Source of the DNA: Alloalcanivorax xenomutans
GTDB taxonomy: Bacteria > Pseudomonadota > Gammaproteobacteria > Pseudomonadales > Alcanivoracaceae
Length of the DNA: 64,000 bases
Direction: 5' to 3'
Assembly: GCF_900217905.1 (NCBI RefSeq)
Contig: NZ_OBMO01000009.1
Coordinates: 1-64,000, forward strand
The stretch's first letter is position 1. The number at the start of each line of letters is the position of its first letter. Both the position numbers and the translations under genes were made by a program. Under the pieces are notes generated by a model. It did no database searches and was not told where the DNA came from. It saw only the letters and a program-made list of their open reading frames with translations. Below are positions 44,544 to 54,879 of the stretch, piece by piece.

Positions 44544-46166
44544 ATGCGTCGCAGGCGTATTCAACGGTTGGAAACCCGGCTGATTCTCTGGGTGCTGGCA
44601 TTCAGTCTGCTGCAGGTGGTGCTGTTCGCTGCTCTGGGGCAGTACCTGCTGGAGCGGGGTGTGCGGGAGGAGGCCGGCCGCAAGGCGCTGGACCTGGCGC
44701 AACTGGTGGCGGAGTTGCCGCAGGTGCGCCAGGCGCTGGTGGCCGGCATCGGCTCCCCGGCCGGTGACGCACTGGCGCCGTTCATCGATCACCTCTGGCG
44801 GCGAACCGGCGCGGACTTCATCGTGGTTGGCGACACCCGGCTGCGGCGGCTGGCGCATCCGCAGCCCGACCGTCTGGGTAAGACCATGCAGGGCGGTGAC
44901 AGTCAGGAGGTGCTGGCCGGTAACACCATTATTTCCGAAGCTCGGGGTTCCCTGGGCTTTTCCGTGCGTGGTAAGGCGCCGGTGCTGGATGCTGGCGGCA
45001 ATGTCATCGGTCTGGTATCGGTGGGGTTTCTCAACCGTTCGGTGGAATCCATCGTCGCCGGGCGCTATCTGCAATGGCTGCCGGTGGTGCTGGCGGTGTT
45101 CCTGGTGGGCATTCTGTCCTCGCTCTGGATCGCCCGCCGTGTGCGCGCCGCTTTGTTCGGTTGGCAGCCCCATGAAATCGCCCGGGTATTCGCCGAGCAG
45201 AGCGCCATGCTGGATACGGTGCGCTCGGGCATTGTCGCTCTGGATCTGGACGGCTGGGTGCAGCGCAGCAATCGCCGGGCCCGGCAATTGTTGGGGGTGG
45301 ACACATCACAGGAAAGCGCGCTGCACTTGCGGGATCTGTTCCCCGACCAGGCCGGTTTTCTGTTGCGGGATGTGGAGCAGGTGCTGGATGGCGTGGAGTT
45401 GTACGCCGCCGGCCAGGAACTGGTGCTGTTCCGGCGGCCGTTGCGGGTGGGCGGCACGGTGCGCGGCGTGTTTCTGAGTTTCCGTCCTCAGGACGAAGTT
45501 GCCCATGTGAGTCAACAACTGGCCCAGGTGGAAGCGTTCGCGGAGCTGCTGCGGGTGCAGACCCATGACTATTCCAACAAACTCAATACCCTGGGCGCGT
45601 TGATCCAGATGGGCGCCTACGGCAAGGCGGTGGAGCTGATCGGCCTGGAAAGCCAGGGCCATCAGGCCATGGTCAACCGGCTGCTGGACAGTACCGGGGA
45701 GCCGCTGCTGGCGGGATTGTTGTTGGGCAAATATCACAAGGCCAAGGAGCAGGGTGTCTCGTTCGAGGTGGCGGAAGAGAGCGTGCTCGACGCGGCGGCG
45801 CCCAAAGCCCTGCTGGAGCGGCTGGTGTCGATTCTCGGCAACCTGATCGACAACGCCATCGAAGCGGCGCGCGTCGGGCCGCGCCAGCCGGCGCGAGTTC
45901 GGGTGACGTTCGACGATCTTGGTGACCATCTGATCTTCGATGTGGAAGACAGTGGAGAAGGGTTGCACCGAGAACGGCTGGAGGCGCTGTTCCGGCCGGA
46001 CTATTCTTCCAAGAGCGGGCGTCAACACGGTGTCGGCTTGTATCTGGTGAAGACCTACGTGAGTGCCCTGAAGGGCACTCTGGAAGTGGGTCAGGCCGAT
46101 CTGGGCGGCGCCCGGTTCACGGTGTACCTGCCCCGCCGGCCAACGGACGAGGACAACCGGTCATGA
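44544..46166 (+). CDS. CitA/DcuS-type sensor histidine kinase
   Basis: 540 residues: first membrane helix (12-35), an extracytoplasmic PDC/PAS-like sensor (about 40-172), second helix (178-196), a cytoplasmic PAS domain (about 215-315), then the dimerisation helix with phospho-acceptor H341 in THDYSNKLNTLGALIQMG. The ATPase has N box GNLIDNAIEAA, G1 DSGEGL and G2 HGVGLYLVKTY. Such kinases sense citrate, C4-dicarboxylates or similar. Position right after tctA (23 bp) and before a CitB-type regulator indicates that it senses the substrate of the Tct system. Confidence 0.92.
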   Translation: MRRRRIQRLETRLILWVLAFSLLQVVLFAALGQYLLERGVREEAGRKALDLAQLVAELPQVRQALVAGIGSPAGDALAPFIDHLWRRTGADFIVVGDTRLRRLAHPQPDRLGKTMQGGDSQEVLAGNTIISEARGSLGFSVRGKAPVLDAGGNVIGLVSVGFLNRSVESIVAGRYLQWLPVVLAVFLVGILSSLWIARRVRAALFGWQPHEIARVFAEQSAMLDTVRSGIVALDLDGWVQRSNRRARQLLGVDTSQESALHLRDLFPDQAGFLLRDVEQVLDGVELYAAGQELVLFRRPLRVGGTVRGVFLSFRPQDEVAHVSQQLAQVEAFAELLRVQTHDYSNKLNTLGALIQMGAYGKAVELIGLESQGHQAMVNRLLDSTGEPLLAGLLLGKYHKAKEQGVSFEVAEESVLDAAAPKALLERLVSILGNLIDNAIEAARVGPRQPARVRVTFDDLGDHLIFDVEDSGEGLHRERLEALFRPDYSSKSGRQHGVGLYLVKTYVSALKGTLEVGQADLGGARFTVYLPRRPTDEDNRS

Positions 46167-46876
46167 CCTATTCAGTAGTGATCGTGGAGGATGAAAGCGA
46201 GGTGGCCCGGCTGCTGGCGGAATACCTGCAGCGGGACGATCAGTTCCGGGTCACCGCGGTGGTTGGCGATCTGGCTGGCGGACGGGCCTTGCTGGAGCGT
46301 TACCAGCCCGATCTGCTGCTGCTCGACGTCTACCTGCCCGATGGCAGCGGCCTGGACCTGCTGGCGGAGTTGCGCGCCGCAGGCCACGGTTGTGAAGTGA
46401 TGATGGTGACCGCCGCTTCCGAAGTGGCCGCTTTGGAAAGGGCCTTGCAGTTGGGAGCCTTTGACTTCCTGGTGAAACCGGTGCTGTTGCAGCGGCTGGA
46501 CCGGGCATTGAACACTTTCATGCAACGCCAGCGGCGCTTGCGCCAGTCACCGGCGATCACCCAGTCCATGGCCGATGCACTGTTTTCCCGGGACGCGGAG
46601 GGCGAACCGGCGGCCCCGACGAAGGGCGGGCAGGCACGCCTGCCCAAGGGGATCGATGCGCTTACTCTGTCCCGGGTTCGGGCGGTGCTGGCCAAGGTTC
46701 CCCGGGACTTTCTCAATGCCCAGGAGGTGGGCAAGCGTGCCGGCGTCAGTCGCTCCACCGCCCGCCGCTATCTGGAATACCTGCTCCAGCGCCACGAACT
46801 GGAAGCCGATCAGACCTACGGCAGCATTGGTCGCCCGGAGCGCCGTTACCGGCCTCTGTCCCGTCAGGACGGTTAG
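46163..46876 (+). CDS. CitB/DcuR-type response regulator
   Basis: 237 residues. Receiver domain with phospho-acceptor D55 (LLLLDVYLPDGSG), acidic pocket VEDE near residues 8-11 and the conserved lysine in LVKPV. A linker is followed by a C-terminal helix-turn-helix (VGKRAGVSRSTARRYLEYL). Overlaps the kinase gene by 4 bp (ATGA). Probably activates the porin-tctCBA operon directly upstream. Confidence 0.92.
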   Translation: MTYSVVIVEDESEVARLLAEYLQRDDQFRVTAVVGDLAGGRALLERYQPDLLLLDVYLPDGSGLDLLAELRAAGHGCEVMMVTAASEVAALERALQLGAFDFLVKPVLLQRLDRALNTFMQRQRRLRQSPAITQSMADALFSRDAEGEPAAPTKGGQARLPKGIDALTLSRVRAVLAKVPRDFLNAQEVGKRAGVSRSTARRYLEYLLQRHELEADQTYGSIGRPERRYRPLSRQDG

Positions 46877-46898
46877 GCCGGCGCCGGGTCCTTCTGAT

Positions 46899-47642
46899 TC
46901 AGGAAAAAGCATGTGAAAGGATAAACGCGGTGGTGAAACCGGCGGCGGTGATCAGTCCGGCCGCGTTATGGGTTTCATCGAAGGCCTCGGGAATCATGGT
47001 GTCGGCGATCATGGCCAGCATGGCGCCGGCGGCGACCCCCTGGGCCACGGCAATGTACTGCGTCGGCGCGTTATCGAAGAGAAGGTAGCCGCCCACGGCG
47101 CCGAGGCCGCATAACAAAGCGATGGCCGTCCACAGTCCGAACACATAGCCGAACGACATGCCGGCCCGTTTCATGCCGACGGTACTGGACATGCCCTCGG
47201 GCACGTTGGAGAGGAAGATGGCGGCGACGATCGGGATCGATACGCCATTACCCTCGAGCAGGCTCAGGCCGATCACCATGGACTCCGGTATGCCGTCGAA
47301 CACGGAGCCCAGAGCGATGACCAGGGCGGCACTGGCCGTGGCGGCATTGGATTTATTCGATCGCTTACGGTGGCGGGCGCCGTTGTTGGCGAGGATGACG
47401 GCACCGCCGGTGAAGGCGGCGGCGCCGGCCAGAAAGCCCGCCGCCGAAGCCAGCAAGCCGCCTTTGTGCAACGCCTCATCCATAAGATCGAAGGCGATGG
47501 CGGAAACCAGAACACCGGAGCCAAACGCCATCACCGCCGCGGTCACCCGAGCCGGCGGCCTGGTGAACCAGCCCAGCAGTGTGCCAACCAGCAGGGCACT
47601 GCCTCCCGCCAGTCCCCAGAGCAAGGCGGTCATCAGATGCAT
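46899..47642 (-). CDS. ZIP-family divalent metal transporter
   Basis: 247 residues and eight helices. The paired signatures of ZIP helices 4 and 5 are present in altered form: VFDGIPESMVIGLSL (usual H-x-x-x-E replaced by D-x-x-x-E) and AIFLSNVPEGMSS (N-x-x-E-G). This is the variant seen in the ZIP subgroup with permissive substrates. The ATG at 47642 follows GAGGCATCCACC; a longer frame enters the upstream gene and lacks conservation. Metal specificity cannot be told. Confidence 0.85.
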   Translation of the reverse strand: MHLMTALLWGLAGGSALLVGTLLGWFTRPPARVTAAVMAFGSGVLVSAIAFDLMDEALHKGGLLASAAGFLAGAAAFTGGAVILANNGARHRKRSNKSNAATASAALVIALGSVFDGIPESMVIGLSLLEGNGVSIPIVAAIFLSNVPEGMSSTVGMKRAGMSFGYVFGLWTAIALLCGLGAVGGYLLFDNAPTQYIAVAQGVAAGAMLAMIADTMIPEAFDETHNAAGLITAAGFTTAFILSHAFS

Positions 47643-47667
47643 GGTGGATGCCTCGTCAACATCAAGG

Positions 47668-48933
47668 TTATTGCGACTGGAATACCAGCACGCGATTGTT
47701 TCCAATCTCGGAAACCAGCAGCTTGTCCTGGTGAAAGTAGACGCCCGCGGGGAAGTTCAACACGCGGGCCGAGGCGGCGCCGTCATCCTCGCCGTCCTGG
47801 TCGTCGTCGTTTGCTTGATTGTGGGCGAAATCGCTCTGCCCCAACACGATATCGGCCTGTTGGAAGTGGCTGCTGGGGAAGCTGTTCCAGATCAGAACAC
47901 GATGATTGCGGCTGTCGGCGACCGCCAGTTGCTCGCCATTGGAATCAATGCCGTAGGGGGTGTCCAGAGTGTCCACGGAGTCGGTGGCCGAGGTGAAATC
48001 CTCCTGGCCCAGCACGATATCAGCGGGTTGGAAGTGGCTGGTGGGGAAGGTGTTCCAGATCAGCACCCGATTGTTGTCATTGTCAACCATCGCGAGTCGT
48101 TGACCGTCCGTCCACAGGCCTGTGGGGTAATCGAACGCACGGGCGGAATGGAGGACGCTGCCGCCACCGGGATTGTCCTCATCTGGGGCGCAGCGGGTAA
48201 AGTCGGGCTGGCCCAGCACCAGATCCGCGGGCTGGCCGTGGGTGGTGGGCAGAGCGTTCCAGATCAGCACTCGATTGTGGCCGGAGTCGGCCACCACCAG
48301 CTTGCCGTCCACTGTGAAGGTGGCGGCTTCGGGGCCGTTCAGGTGGGTGGCATCGCAGGTGTCGTCCTGAGAATCGAAGTCCGCCTGCCCGACCACGACA
48401 TCGGGTTCGGCTCCGCCGCTGGTGGGGACCGTGTTGTAAATCAAGACGCTGTTGCCGTCGCCGTCCGCCACCACCATTTTGCCGCCCGTTATCGAGACCT
48501 CTTCCGGGCGGGACAGCTCACCCGGTTCGCTGCTGGTGAAATCCGGCTGGCCCAGCACGAAATCGGCGGCGGCGGTGTTGACGGTGGGGAGGGCGTGGTA
48601 GCCCAGCACCCGGTAGTTGTCGGTGTCACTGATGAACAGCGCGCCGGAAGCGCTTACCGCCGGATTGCCGTACGGGGAGGCCAGAGAGTCGGCGGCCGGT
48701 GTGTAATAGTCCGTCCCCTTGTTGGGGCCGGTGCCGGTGAAGTCGGCCTGGCCGATAACGATGTCGGCCGGCTGGAAATTGCTGAGGTTCAACAGCGGCG
48801 GGAGGTTTTCGCCACCCCCGCCGGAACCGCCGCCCCCTCCGCCTCCCCCGCAAGCCGGGAGAGTGAGGGCGGCGGCCAGGCCCAATACCGTCAGGCCGCG
48901 CGGTGCCATGTTGATGAAGTCCTTGTCGCTCAT
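47668..48933 (-). CDS. NHL-repeat-like six-bladed propeller lipoprotein
   Basis: 421 residues with a lipoprotein signal (LAAALTLPAC, C28) and a poly-glycine linker (GGGGGGGGSGGGGE). Six tandem units of about 55-65 residues follow, each starting with D(I/L/V/F)VLGQxDF and ending near NRVLIWNxxPT: the starts read DIVIGQADF, DFVLGQPDF, DVVVGQADF, DLVLGQPDF, DIVLGQEDF and DIVLGQSDF. This predicts a closed six-bladed beta-propeller. Strong ribosome-binding site AAGGAAG. It lies 25 bp before the ZIP gene in the same direction. Function unknown. Confidence 0.85.
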   Translation of the reverse strand: MSDKDFINMAPRGLTVLGLAAALTLPACGGGGGGGGSGGGGENLPPLLNLSNFQPADIVIGQADFTGTGPNKGTDYYTPAADSLASPYGNPAVSASGALFISDTDNYRVLGYHALPTVNTAAADFVLGQPDFTSSEPGELSRPEEVSITGGKMVVADGDGNSVLIYNTVPTSGGAEPDVVVGQADFDSQDDTCDATHLNGPEAATFTVDGKLVVADSGHNRVLIWNALPTTHGQPADLVLGQPDFTRCAPDEDNPGGGSVLHSARAFDYPTGLWTDGQRLAMVDNDNNRVLIWNTFPTSHFQPADIVLGQEDFTSATDSVDTLDTPYGIDSNGEQLAVADSRNHRVLIWNSFPSSHFQQADIVLGQSDFAHNQANDDDQDGEDDGAASARVLNFPAGVYFHQDKLLVSEIGNNRVLVFQSQ

Positions 48934-49172
48934 CGATCTTCCTTGTGCGTTTTGGCGGATACAGTCTTTTTTAGGGTTACCACAAATGAGTCGGGCTCAC
49001 GAGGTTGCAGCTCGCTTCGAGGATGGGTTTTACAAAGTGGTCGCCGTCCCGGAAGGGGCGGACAGGGCGATGTTCCGGCGTTCGGGGCCGGTCACCGCTT
49101 TATTTGCCCGCGACTCGCCCATGGGCGACAATAGCGCCCCTTTTTCAGCCACCAGTCAGTTTGGAGCCCTGC

Positions 49173-51179
49173 ATGTCCAGTGCCCCCGCCAGCCGTGATC
49201 TCGCCAATGCCATCCGTGCGCTCAGCATGGATGCGGTCCAGCAAGCCAATTCCGGCCACCCCGGCGCGCCCATGGGCATGGCGGACATCGCCGAAGTGCT
49301 CTGGCGCGGTTTCCTCAAGCACAATCCCGGCAATCCGCAATGGCCGGATCGGGACCGCTTCGTGCTGTCCAACGGCCACGGTTCCATGCTGCTGTACAGC
49401 CTGCTGCACCTGACCGGCTACGGCGTCAGCCTGGAAGACATCAAGAACTTCCGGCAGCTCGGCAGTCCCACCGCGGGTCATCCGGAATATGGTGACGCGC
49501 CGGGCATCGAGACCACCACCGGCCCGCTGGGGCAGGGCATCGCCAACGCCGTGGGCATGGCGCTGGCGGAGAAGGTGCTGGCGGCGCAGTTCAATCGCGA
49601 AGGCCACCGGATCGTCGATCACCATACCTACTGTTTCCTGGGTGATGGCTGCATGATGGAGGGGATTTCCCACGAAGTGGCGTCCCTGGCCGGCACTCTG
49701 GGGCTGGGCAAACTGATCGCTTTCTATGACGACAACGGCATTTCCATCGATGGCGAGGTGGAAGGCTGGTTCACCGACGACACAGTGGAACGCTTCCGCG
49801 CCTACGGCTGGCAGGTGATCCCCAATGTGGACGGCCACGATCCGGAAGAGATCCGCATGGCGGTGGAAACCGCGCGCAAGAACAGCGAACAGCCCACCCT
49901 GATCTGCTGCAAGACCATCATCGGCTTCGGCAGCCCCAACAAGCAGGGCAAGGAAGAATCCCACGGCGCCGCGCTGGGCGAGGACGAAATCGCCCTGACC
50001 CGTGAAGCCCTGGGGTGGCGGCATGGTCCGTTCGAGATTCCCGAGGATATTCGCCAGGCCTGGGACGCCCGCGACACCGGTGCCGGGCAAGAGGCCGAAT
50101 GGCAGGCCCGGTTCGACGCCTACCGGGCGGAATTCCCGGAACTGGCGGTCGAGTTCCAGCGCCGTATGGACGGCAAGCTGCCCACCGGATTCGATCAGGC
50201 CGCCCAGGCCTTCATCAAGGCGTGTCAGGAAAAGGGCGAGAAAGTGGCCAGCCGCAAGGCCAGCCAGAATGCCCTGGACGCCTACGGTCCGCTGCTGCCG
50301 GAACTGCTCGGTGGCTCCGCTGATCTGGCCGGTTCCAACAACACTTTGTGGAAAGGCTGCAAGGCAGTGAACGCCGCCGACGCCAGCGGTAACTATGTGC
50401 ATTACGGGGTGCGCGAGTTCGGCATGACCGCGATCATGAATGGCGTTTGCCTGCACGGTGGCCTGCGCCCTTACGGCGGCACCTTCCTGGTGTTCATGGA
50501 ATACGCCCGCAACGCCGTGCGCATGGCGGCGCTGATGCACCAGCCCAATATCCTGGTCTACACCCATGACTCCATCGGTCTGGGCGAGGACGGCCCGACC
50601 CACCAGCCCATCGAACAGCTGGCCAACCTGCGCATGACGCCGAACATGAGTACCTGGCGCCCCTGTGACACGGTGGAAACGGCGGTGGCCTGGAAACACG
50701 CTCTGCAGCGCCAGGACGGCCCTACCGCGCTGATCTGTTCCCGCCAGGGGCTGGCCTGCATGCCCCGGGACGAGAGCGTTCTGGCCCAGGTGGAAAAGGG
50801 GGGCTATACCCTGCTGCAAACCGGGGAAGGCACCCCGGACGCGCTGATCATCGCCACCGGCTCGGAAGTGGAACTGGCGGTGAAAGCCGCGGAAACGCTG
50901 GGCGCCGCTGGCCGCAATGTACGCGTGGTGTCCATGCCCAGCGTCGATGCTTTCCTGTCGCAAAGCGCGGATTATCAGGAAAGCGTGCTGCCGGCGGCGG
51001 TCAGGGCGCGGGTGGCGGTGGAAGCCGCCATCACCGATTACTGGTATCGCTTTGTCGGTCTGGACGGCAAGGTGGTGGGCATGACCGGGTTCGGGGCTTC
51101 CGCCCCCGCCGGAGACCTGTACAAGCATTTCGGCATCACCGCCGAGGCGGTGACAGAGGCCGTGGAGAGCCTGCTTTGA
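49173..51179 (+). CDS. tkt: Transketolase
   Basis: Thiamine diphosphate enzyme of the pentose phosphate pathway, 668 residues. [20 protein letters not shown] at the N-terminus, the TPP motif [20 protein letters not shown] with the metal-binding N in [10 protein letters not shown], and the pyrimidine-binding [10 protein letters not shown] region are all intact. ATG at 49173 ([13 protein letters not shown]) after TTTGGAGCCCTGC; the open frame upstream is not conserved. First gene of the tkt-epd-pgk-fba cluster. Confidence 0.97.
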   Translation: MSSAPASRDLANAIRALSMDAVQQANSGHPGAPMGMADIAEVLWRGFLKHNPGNPQWPDRDRFVLSNGHGSMLLYSLLHLTGYGVSLEDIKNFRQLGSPTAGHPEYGDAPGIETTTGPLGQGIANAVGMALAEKVLAAQFNREGHRIVDHHTYCFLGDGCMMEGISHEVASLAGTLGLGKLIAFYDDNGISIDGEVEGWFTDDTVERFRAYGWQVIPNVDGHDPEEIRMAVETARKNSEQPTLICCKTIIGFGSPNKQGKEESHGAALGEDEIALTREALGWRHGPFEIPEDIRQAWDARDTGAGQEAEWQARFDAYRAEFPELAVEFQRRMDGKLPTGFDQAAQAFIKACQEKGEKVASRKASQNALDAYGPLLPELLGGSADLAGSNNTLWKGCKAVNAADASGNYVHYGVREFGMTAIMNGVCLHGGLRPYGGTFLVFMEYARNAVRMAALMHQPNILVYTHDSIGLGEDGPTHQPIEQLANLRMTPNMSTWRPCDTVETAVAWKHALQRQDGPTALICSRQGLACMPRDESVLAQVEKGGYTLLQTGEGTPDALIIATGSEVELAVKAAETLGAAGRNVRVVSMPSVDAFLSQSADYQESVLPAAVRARVAVEAAITDYWYRFVGLDGKVVGMTGFGASAPAGDLYKHFGITAEAVTEAVESLL

Positions 51180-51216
51180 GAAGAGAGAGTCCGACGCTCG
51201 GCGTCCGACCATTGTC

Positions 51217-52233
51217 ATGAAAGTCGCCATCAACGGATACGGTCGTATCGGGCGCTCTTTCGTCAGGGCCCTGGCGGAGCGCTGGGAGCGGGGTTGGCAG
51301 GCGCCGTTTGCCCTGACGGCGATCAACGACCTCGGTGAGGCGGAGGATCTGCTGTACCTGACCCGCTACGACACCACCCACGGCCGTTTGCCGCAGGAAG
51401 CCAGCCTGCGGGACGGCCGTTTGTCTCTGGCGGAGCAGACGCCCTTGCTGCTTAACGAGCCGCAACCGGCGCGTCTGCCCTGGCGGGAACTGGGCGTGGA
51501 TCTGGTGTTGGAATGCTCCGGGCATTTCCGCGCTTACCGGGACGCCGCGGTGCATCTGGAGGCCGGTGCCGGGCGGGTGATTCTCGGCGCGGTGCCGTTC
51601 GACCACGCTGATCAGGTGGTGGTGTACGGTGTCAATCAGGAGCAGGTGGGCAGCGGTGACCGCATCCTTTCCGCGGCCTCCTGCACCACTCACTGCATCG
51701 CCCCGCTGCTGCGGGCGCTGCACGCGGATTTCGGGGTGCGTCAGGCGCTGATGCAGGAAACCCACGCCTACACCTCCGATCAGACCCTGCTGGATCACGT
51801 GCACCGGGATCCCCGCCGTGGCCGGGCCGGCGCGCAAAACATCGTGCCCACCACCAGCAGCGCCATCGGCGCGGTGCAGCAGGTATTGCCGGAATTAGCC
51901 GGGCGTATCAGCGGTCACAGTATTCGTGTGCCGACGCTCAACGTGGCCATGGTGGAACTGACTCTGTCCCTGGAACGCCCCCCGGGCGGCAACGATCTGG
52001 ATCCCTGGCTGCGCCGGCTGGCGGCGGACAGCAATGGCCTGCTGGGCTACAACGACCAGCCGCTGGTCAGCGCCGATTTCAACCACCGGCCGGAGTCCGC
52101 CATCATCGACGGCTCCTTGAGCCGGGTGCAGGGCGAACTGGTGCAATTGGTGGCCTGGTACGACAACGAGTGGGGTTATGCCAACCGGCTGCTCGACTGG
52201 GTAAGTGAGTTGTCCAGGGCGTCGAACGTCTGA
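51217..52233 (+). CDS. epd: Erythrose-4-phosphate dehydrogenase / GAPDH-family enzyme
   Basis: 338 residues, NAD-binding GYGRIGRS at 8-15, catalytic cysteine in [14 protein letters not shown] and histidine in [10 protein letters not shown]-like segment ([14 protein letters not shown]). The C-terminal [12 protein letters not shown] is the family end. Epd rather than Gap is preferred because of the tkt-epd-pgk-fba order and the sequence [15 protein letters not shown], close to enterobacterial Epd. It may feed pyridoxal phosphate synthesis, and dual activity cannot be excluded. An inverted repeat GGGCGTC/GACGCCC covers its stop codon. Confidence 0.85.
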   Translation: MKVAINGYGRIGRSFVRALAERWERGWQAPFALTAINDLGEAEDLLYLTRYDTTHGRLPQEASLRDGRLSLAEQTPLLLNEPQPARLPWRELGVDLVLECSGHFRAYRDAAVHLEAGAGRVILGAVPFDHADQVVVYGVNQEQVGSGDRILSAASCTTHCIAPLLRALHADFGVRQALMQETHAYTSDQTLLDHVHRDPRRGRAGAQNIVPTTSSAIGAVQQVLPELAGRISGHSIRVPTLNVAMVELTLSLERPPGGNDLDPWLRRLAADSNGLLGYNDQPLVSADFNHRPESAIIDGSLSRVQGELVQLVAWYDNEWGYANRLLDWVSELSRASNV

Positions 52234-52306
52234 CGCCCGGCGGAATCTTCGAACCGACAAGTTTTCATCATCCCGGATGGATGGTTTTAGACGAGGTAGC
52301 AAGACC

Positions 52307-53470
52307 ATGAACTTCAAACGCATGACCGACCTGGATCTGAAGGGCAAGCGGGTACTGATCCGTGAAGACCTGAATGTGCCGGTCAAAGAGGGCAAGGTCA
52401 CCAGTGATGCACGCATCCGTGCTTCCCTGCCGACCATTGAGCACGCGCTGAAGGCCGGTGCCCGGGTGATGCTGATGTCCCACCTGGGCCGCCCCAGTGA
52501 AGGGGAGTACGAAGAGCAGTTTTCCCTGAAGCCGGTGGCCGAACACCTGGGAACCCTGCTGGGCCGGGAAGTGCCGCTGGTGAAGGACTGGCTCGACGGT
52601 GTCGACGTGGCGGAGGGCGAGGTCGTGCTGTGCGAGAACGTGCGGTTCAATAAAGGCGAAAAGAAGGACGACGAGGCGTTGTCACAGAAGATGGCGGCGC
52701 TGTGTGATATCTATGTGATGGATGCCTTCGGCACCGCGCACCGTGCCCAGGCGTCCACCCATGGGGTGGGCAAGTTCGCCCCGGTCGCCTGTGCTGGTCC
52801 GCTGCTGGCCAATGAGCTGGATGCGTTGTCCAAGGCGCTGGACAACCCGGCCAAGCCGCTGGTGGCGATCGTCGGCGGTTCCAAGGTGTCCACCAAACTG
52901 GAGGTGCTGGAAGCGCTGGCCGACAAAGTGGATCAACTGATCGTCGGCGGTGGCATCGCCAATACCTTCCTGGCGGCGGAAGGGTTGCCGGTGGGCAAAT
53001 CCCTGCATGAGCCGGATTTGCTCGACGCGGCTCGCAAAATCGCCGCCAAGGTGCACATTCCGCTGCCGGTGGATGTGGTGGTGGCCACGGAATTTTCCGC
53101 CGACGCGGAAGCGGTGACCAAGAAGGTGGAAGAGGTGGGCGAGGACGATATGATCCTCGATGTGGGCCCGCAGACCGCCCACGTCTTCGCCGCGCTGATG
53201 AAGGAAGCCCGCACTATCATCTGGAACGGCCCGGTGGGCGTGTTCGAGTTCGATCAGTTCGGTGAGGGCACCCAGGAAATGGCCGAGGCCATCGCCGACA
53301 GCGAAGCATTCTCCATCGCCGGTGGCGGTGACACCCTGGCCGCGGTGGACAAGTATGAAATCGCCGACCGCATCAGCTACATTTCCACCGGCGGCGGCGC
53401 CTTCCTGGAGTTCGTGGAAGGCAAGACCTTGCCCGCGGTGGCCATGCTCGAGGCCCGGGCCAAGGATTAA
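52307..53470 (+). CDS. pgk: Phosphoglycerate kinase
   Basis: 387 residues. [13 protein letters not shown] (N-terminal substrate signature), [28 protein letters not shown] and [12 protein letters not shown] (nucleotide site) identify the enzyme. ATG at 52307 after GAGGTAGCAAGACC; the frame extends into epd. Glycolysis/gluconeogenesis, between epd and fba. Confidence 0.97.
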   Translation: MNFKRMTDLDLKGKRVLIREDLNVPVKEGKVTSDARIRASLPTIEHALKAGARVMLMSHLGRPSEGEYEEQFSLKPVAEHLGTLLGREVPLVKDWLDGVDVAEGEVVLCENVRFNKGEKKDDEALSQKMAALCDIYVMDAFGTAHRAQASTHGVGKFAPVACAGPLLANELDALSKALDNPAKPLVAIVGGSKVSTKLEVLEALADKVDQLIVGGGIANTFLAAEGLPVGKSLHEPDLLDAARKIAAKVHIPLPVDVVVATEFSADAEAVTKKVEEVGEDDMILDVGPQTAHVFAALMKEARTIIWNGPVGVFEFDQFGEGTQEMAEAIADSEAFSIAGGGDTLAAVDKYEIADRISYISTGGGAFLEFVEGKTLPAVAMLEARAKD

Positions 53471-53558
53471 GTCAGATCGTGAGAGCGCGGAGGCCCGCTG
53501 ACCGGGCCCGCTCCCACGGAGTTTGTTCAGACAAACGGATTGCGAAGGAGAATTCCCC

Positions 53559-54623
53559 ATGGCACTGATCAGCATGCGCCAATTGCTGGACCACGCCGCC
53601 GAGCACGGCTACGGCGTTCCGGCGTTCAACGTGAACAACCTGGAACAGATGCGCGCCATCATGGAAGCGGCGGATAAAACCAATTCCCCGGTGATCGTGC
53701 AAGCCAGCGCCGGTGCCCGCAAATACGCCGGTGCCCCGTTTCTGCGTCACCTGATTCTGGCGGCGGTAGAAGAATTTCCCCATATCCCGGTGGTGATGCA
53801 CCAGGATCATGGCACCAGCCCCGCCGTGTGCCAGCGTTCCATCCAACTGGGCTTTTCCTCGGTGATGATGGATGGCTCCCTGGGTGAGGACGGCAAAACC
53901 CCCACCGACTACGAGTACAACGTGCGGGTGACCCGACAGGCGGTGGATATGGCTCACGCCTGCGGCGTCTCGGTGGAAGGGGAACTGGGCTGCCTGGGCT
54001 CCCTGGAAACCGGCCAGGCCGGCGAGGAAGACGGCATCGGCGCTGAAGGCACCCTGAGCCATGAGCAGATGCTCACCGACCCGGAAGAGGCGGCGGACTT
54101 CGTCAAGGCAACCCATGTGGACGCCCTGGCCATCGCCATCGGCACCAGCCACGGTGCCTACAAGTTCACCCGTCCGCCCACCGGCGACATTCTGGCCATC
54201 GAGCAGATCAAGGCGATCCACGCCCGTATCCCGGATACGCATCTGGTCATGCACGGTTCCTCTTCCGTACCGCAGGACTGGCTCGCCATCATCAACGAGT
54301 TCGGTGGCGAGATCCCGGAAACCTACGGGGTGCCAGTGGAAGAGATTCAGGAAGGTATCAAGTACGGGGTTCGCAAGGTCAATATCGACACCGACCTGCG
54401 CCTGGCGTCCACCGGTGCCATCCGCCGCTTCCTGGCCACCAACAAGGCCGAGTTCGATCCGCGCAAGTACCTGAAGGAATCCGTGACCGCCATGCGTGAT
54501 ATCTGTATCGCCCGGTACGAAGCGTTCGGTACCGCCGGTAACGCCGACAAGATCAAGCCGGTAAGTCTGGAAGTGATGTTCCAGCGTTACGAAGACGGCG
54601 AACTGGACCCGCGCGTCAAGTAA
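53559..54623 (+). CDS. fba: Class II fructose-1,6-bisphosphate aldolase
   Basis: 354 residues. Zinc ligands lie in [12 protein letters not shown] (first histidine), [11 protein letters not shown] region and THGAYK-like TSHGAYKF; catalytic residues follow in [10 protein letters not shown]. The Calvin-type subgroup (fba/cbbA) is suggested by length and [16 protein letters not shown]. Ribosome-binding site GAAGGAG eleven bases before the ATG at 53559. Last gene of the tkt-epd-pgk-fba cluster. Confidence 0.96.
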   Translation: MALISMRQLLDHAAEHGYGVPAFNVNNLEQMRAIMEAADKTNSPVIVQASAGARKYAGAPFLRHLILAAVEEFPHIPVVMHQDHGTSPAVCQRSIQLGFSSVMMDGSLGEDGKTPTDYEYNVRVTRQAVDMAHACGVSVEGELGCLGSLETGQAGEEDGIGAEGTLSHEQMLTDPEEAADFVKATHVDALAIAIGTSHGAYKFTRPPTGDILAIEQIKAIHARIPDTHLVMHGSSSVPQDWLAIINEFGGEIPETYGVPVEEIQEGIKYGVRKVNIDTDLRLASTGAIRRFLATNKAEFDPRKYLKESVTAMRDICIARYEAFGTAGNADKIKPVSLEVMFQRYEDGELDPRVK

Positions 54624-54630
54624 GCCCCTA

Positions 54631-54700
54631 ATTCGCTGCCGGCCTCTTTCCACGGTGGAGCTACAGAGCCGCTGTGGGAAGCGGCCTTGGCAGTGAATCG
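54631..54700. repeat. Degenerate REP pair
   Basis: AATTCGCTGCCGGCCTCTTT (54631-54650), CCACGGTGGAGCTACAGAGC and CGCTGTGGGAAGCGGCCTTG keep the ends and the GTGGGAAG core. The order matches the copy at 24460, with GCGAA-like ends outside. Downstream of fba. Confidence 0.65.
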
Positions 54701-54807
54701 TGCATCTCCTGTCCTCAACCCTCCCTTCCCCATCGCCTTTCTTCTTGCTGTGCTGGCTTGCCTGAAAATGCCGTCCGCTTGGCGGATACTCCAGCGGGCG
54801 CTATGAT

Positions 54808-54843
54808 GGTTACCTGGTGTTACACATAACAATAGTCGTAACT
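54808..54843. promoter_or_regulatory. Candidate operator cluster upstream of the TetR gene
   Basis: Words GTTAC at 54809-54813 and 54819-54823 and the reverse GTAAC at 54838-54842 are concentrated in this AT-richer stretch. The same words surround the promoter of the gene downstream of tetR (55518-55550). They may be TetR-binding sites for both genes; inference only. Confidence 0.3.
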
Positions 54844-54879
54844 CATCTAAGCGACGCGAAATTTTCAGGGAGAGCCTCC

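Noticed and set aside
49092-51326. Open frame of 744 codons on the minus strand opposite transketolase
   Set aside because: Antisense to a certain gene throughout, with atypical composition and no domain; a by-product of codon bias.
52217-52238. GGGCGTC/GACGCCC hairpin over the epd stop as a terminator
   Set aside because: No T-run follows and pgk lies 73 bp downstream in a conserved gene order, so termination there is not convincing.
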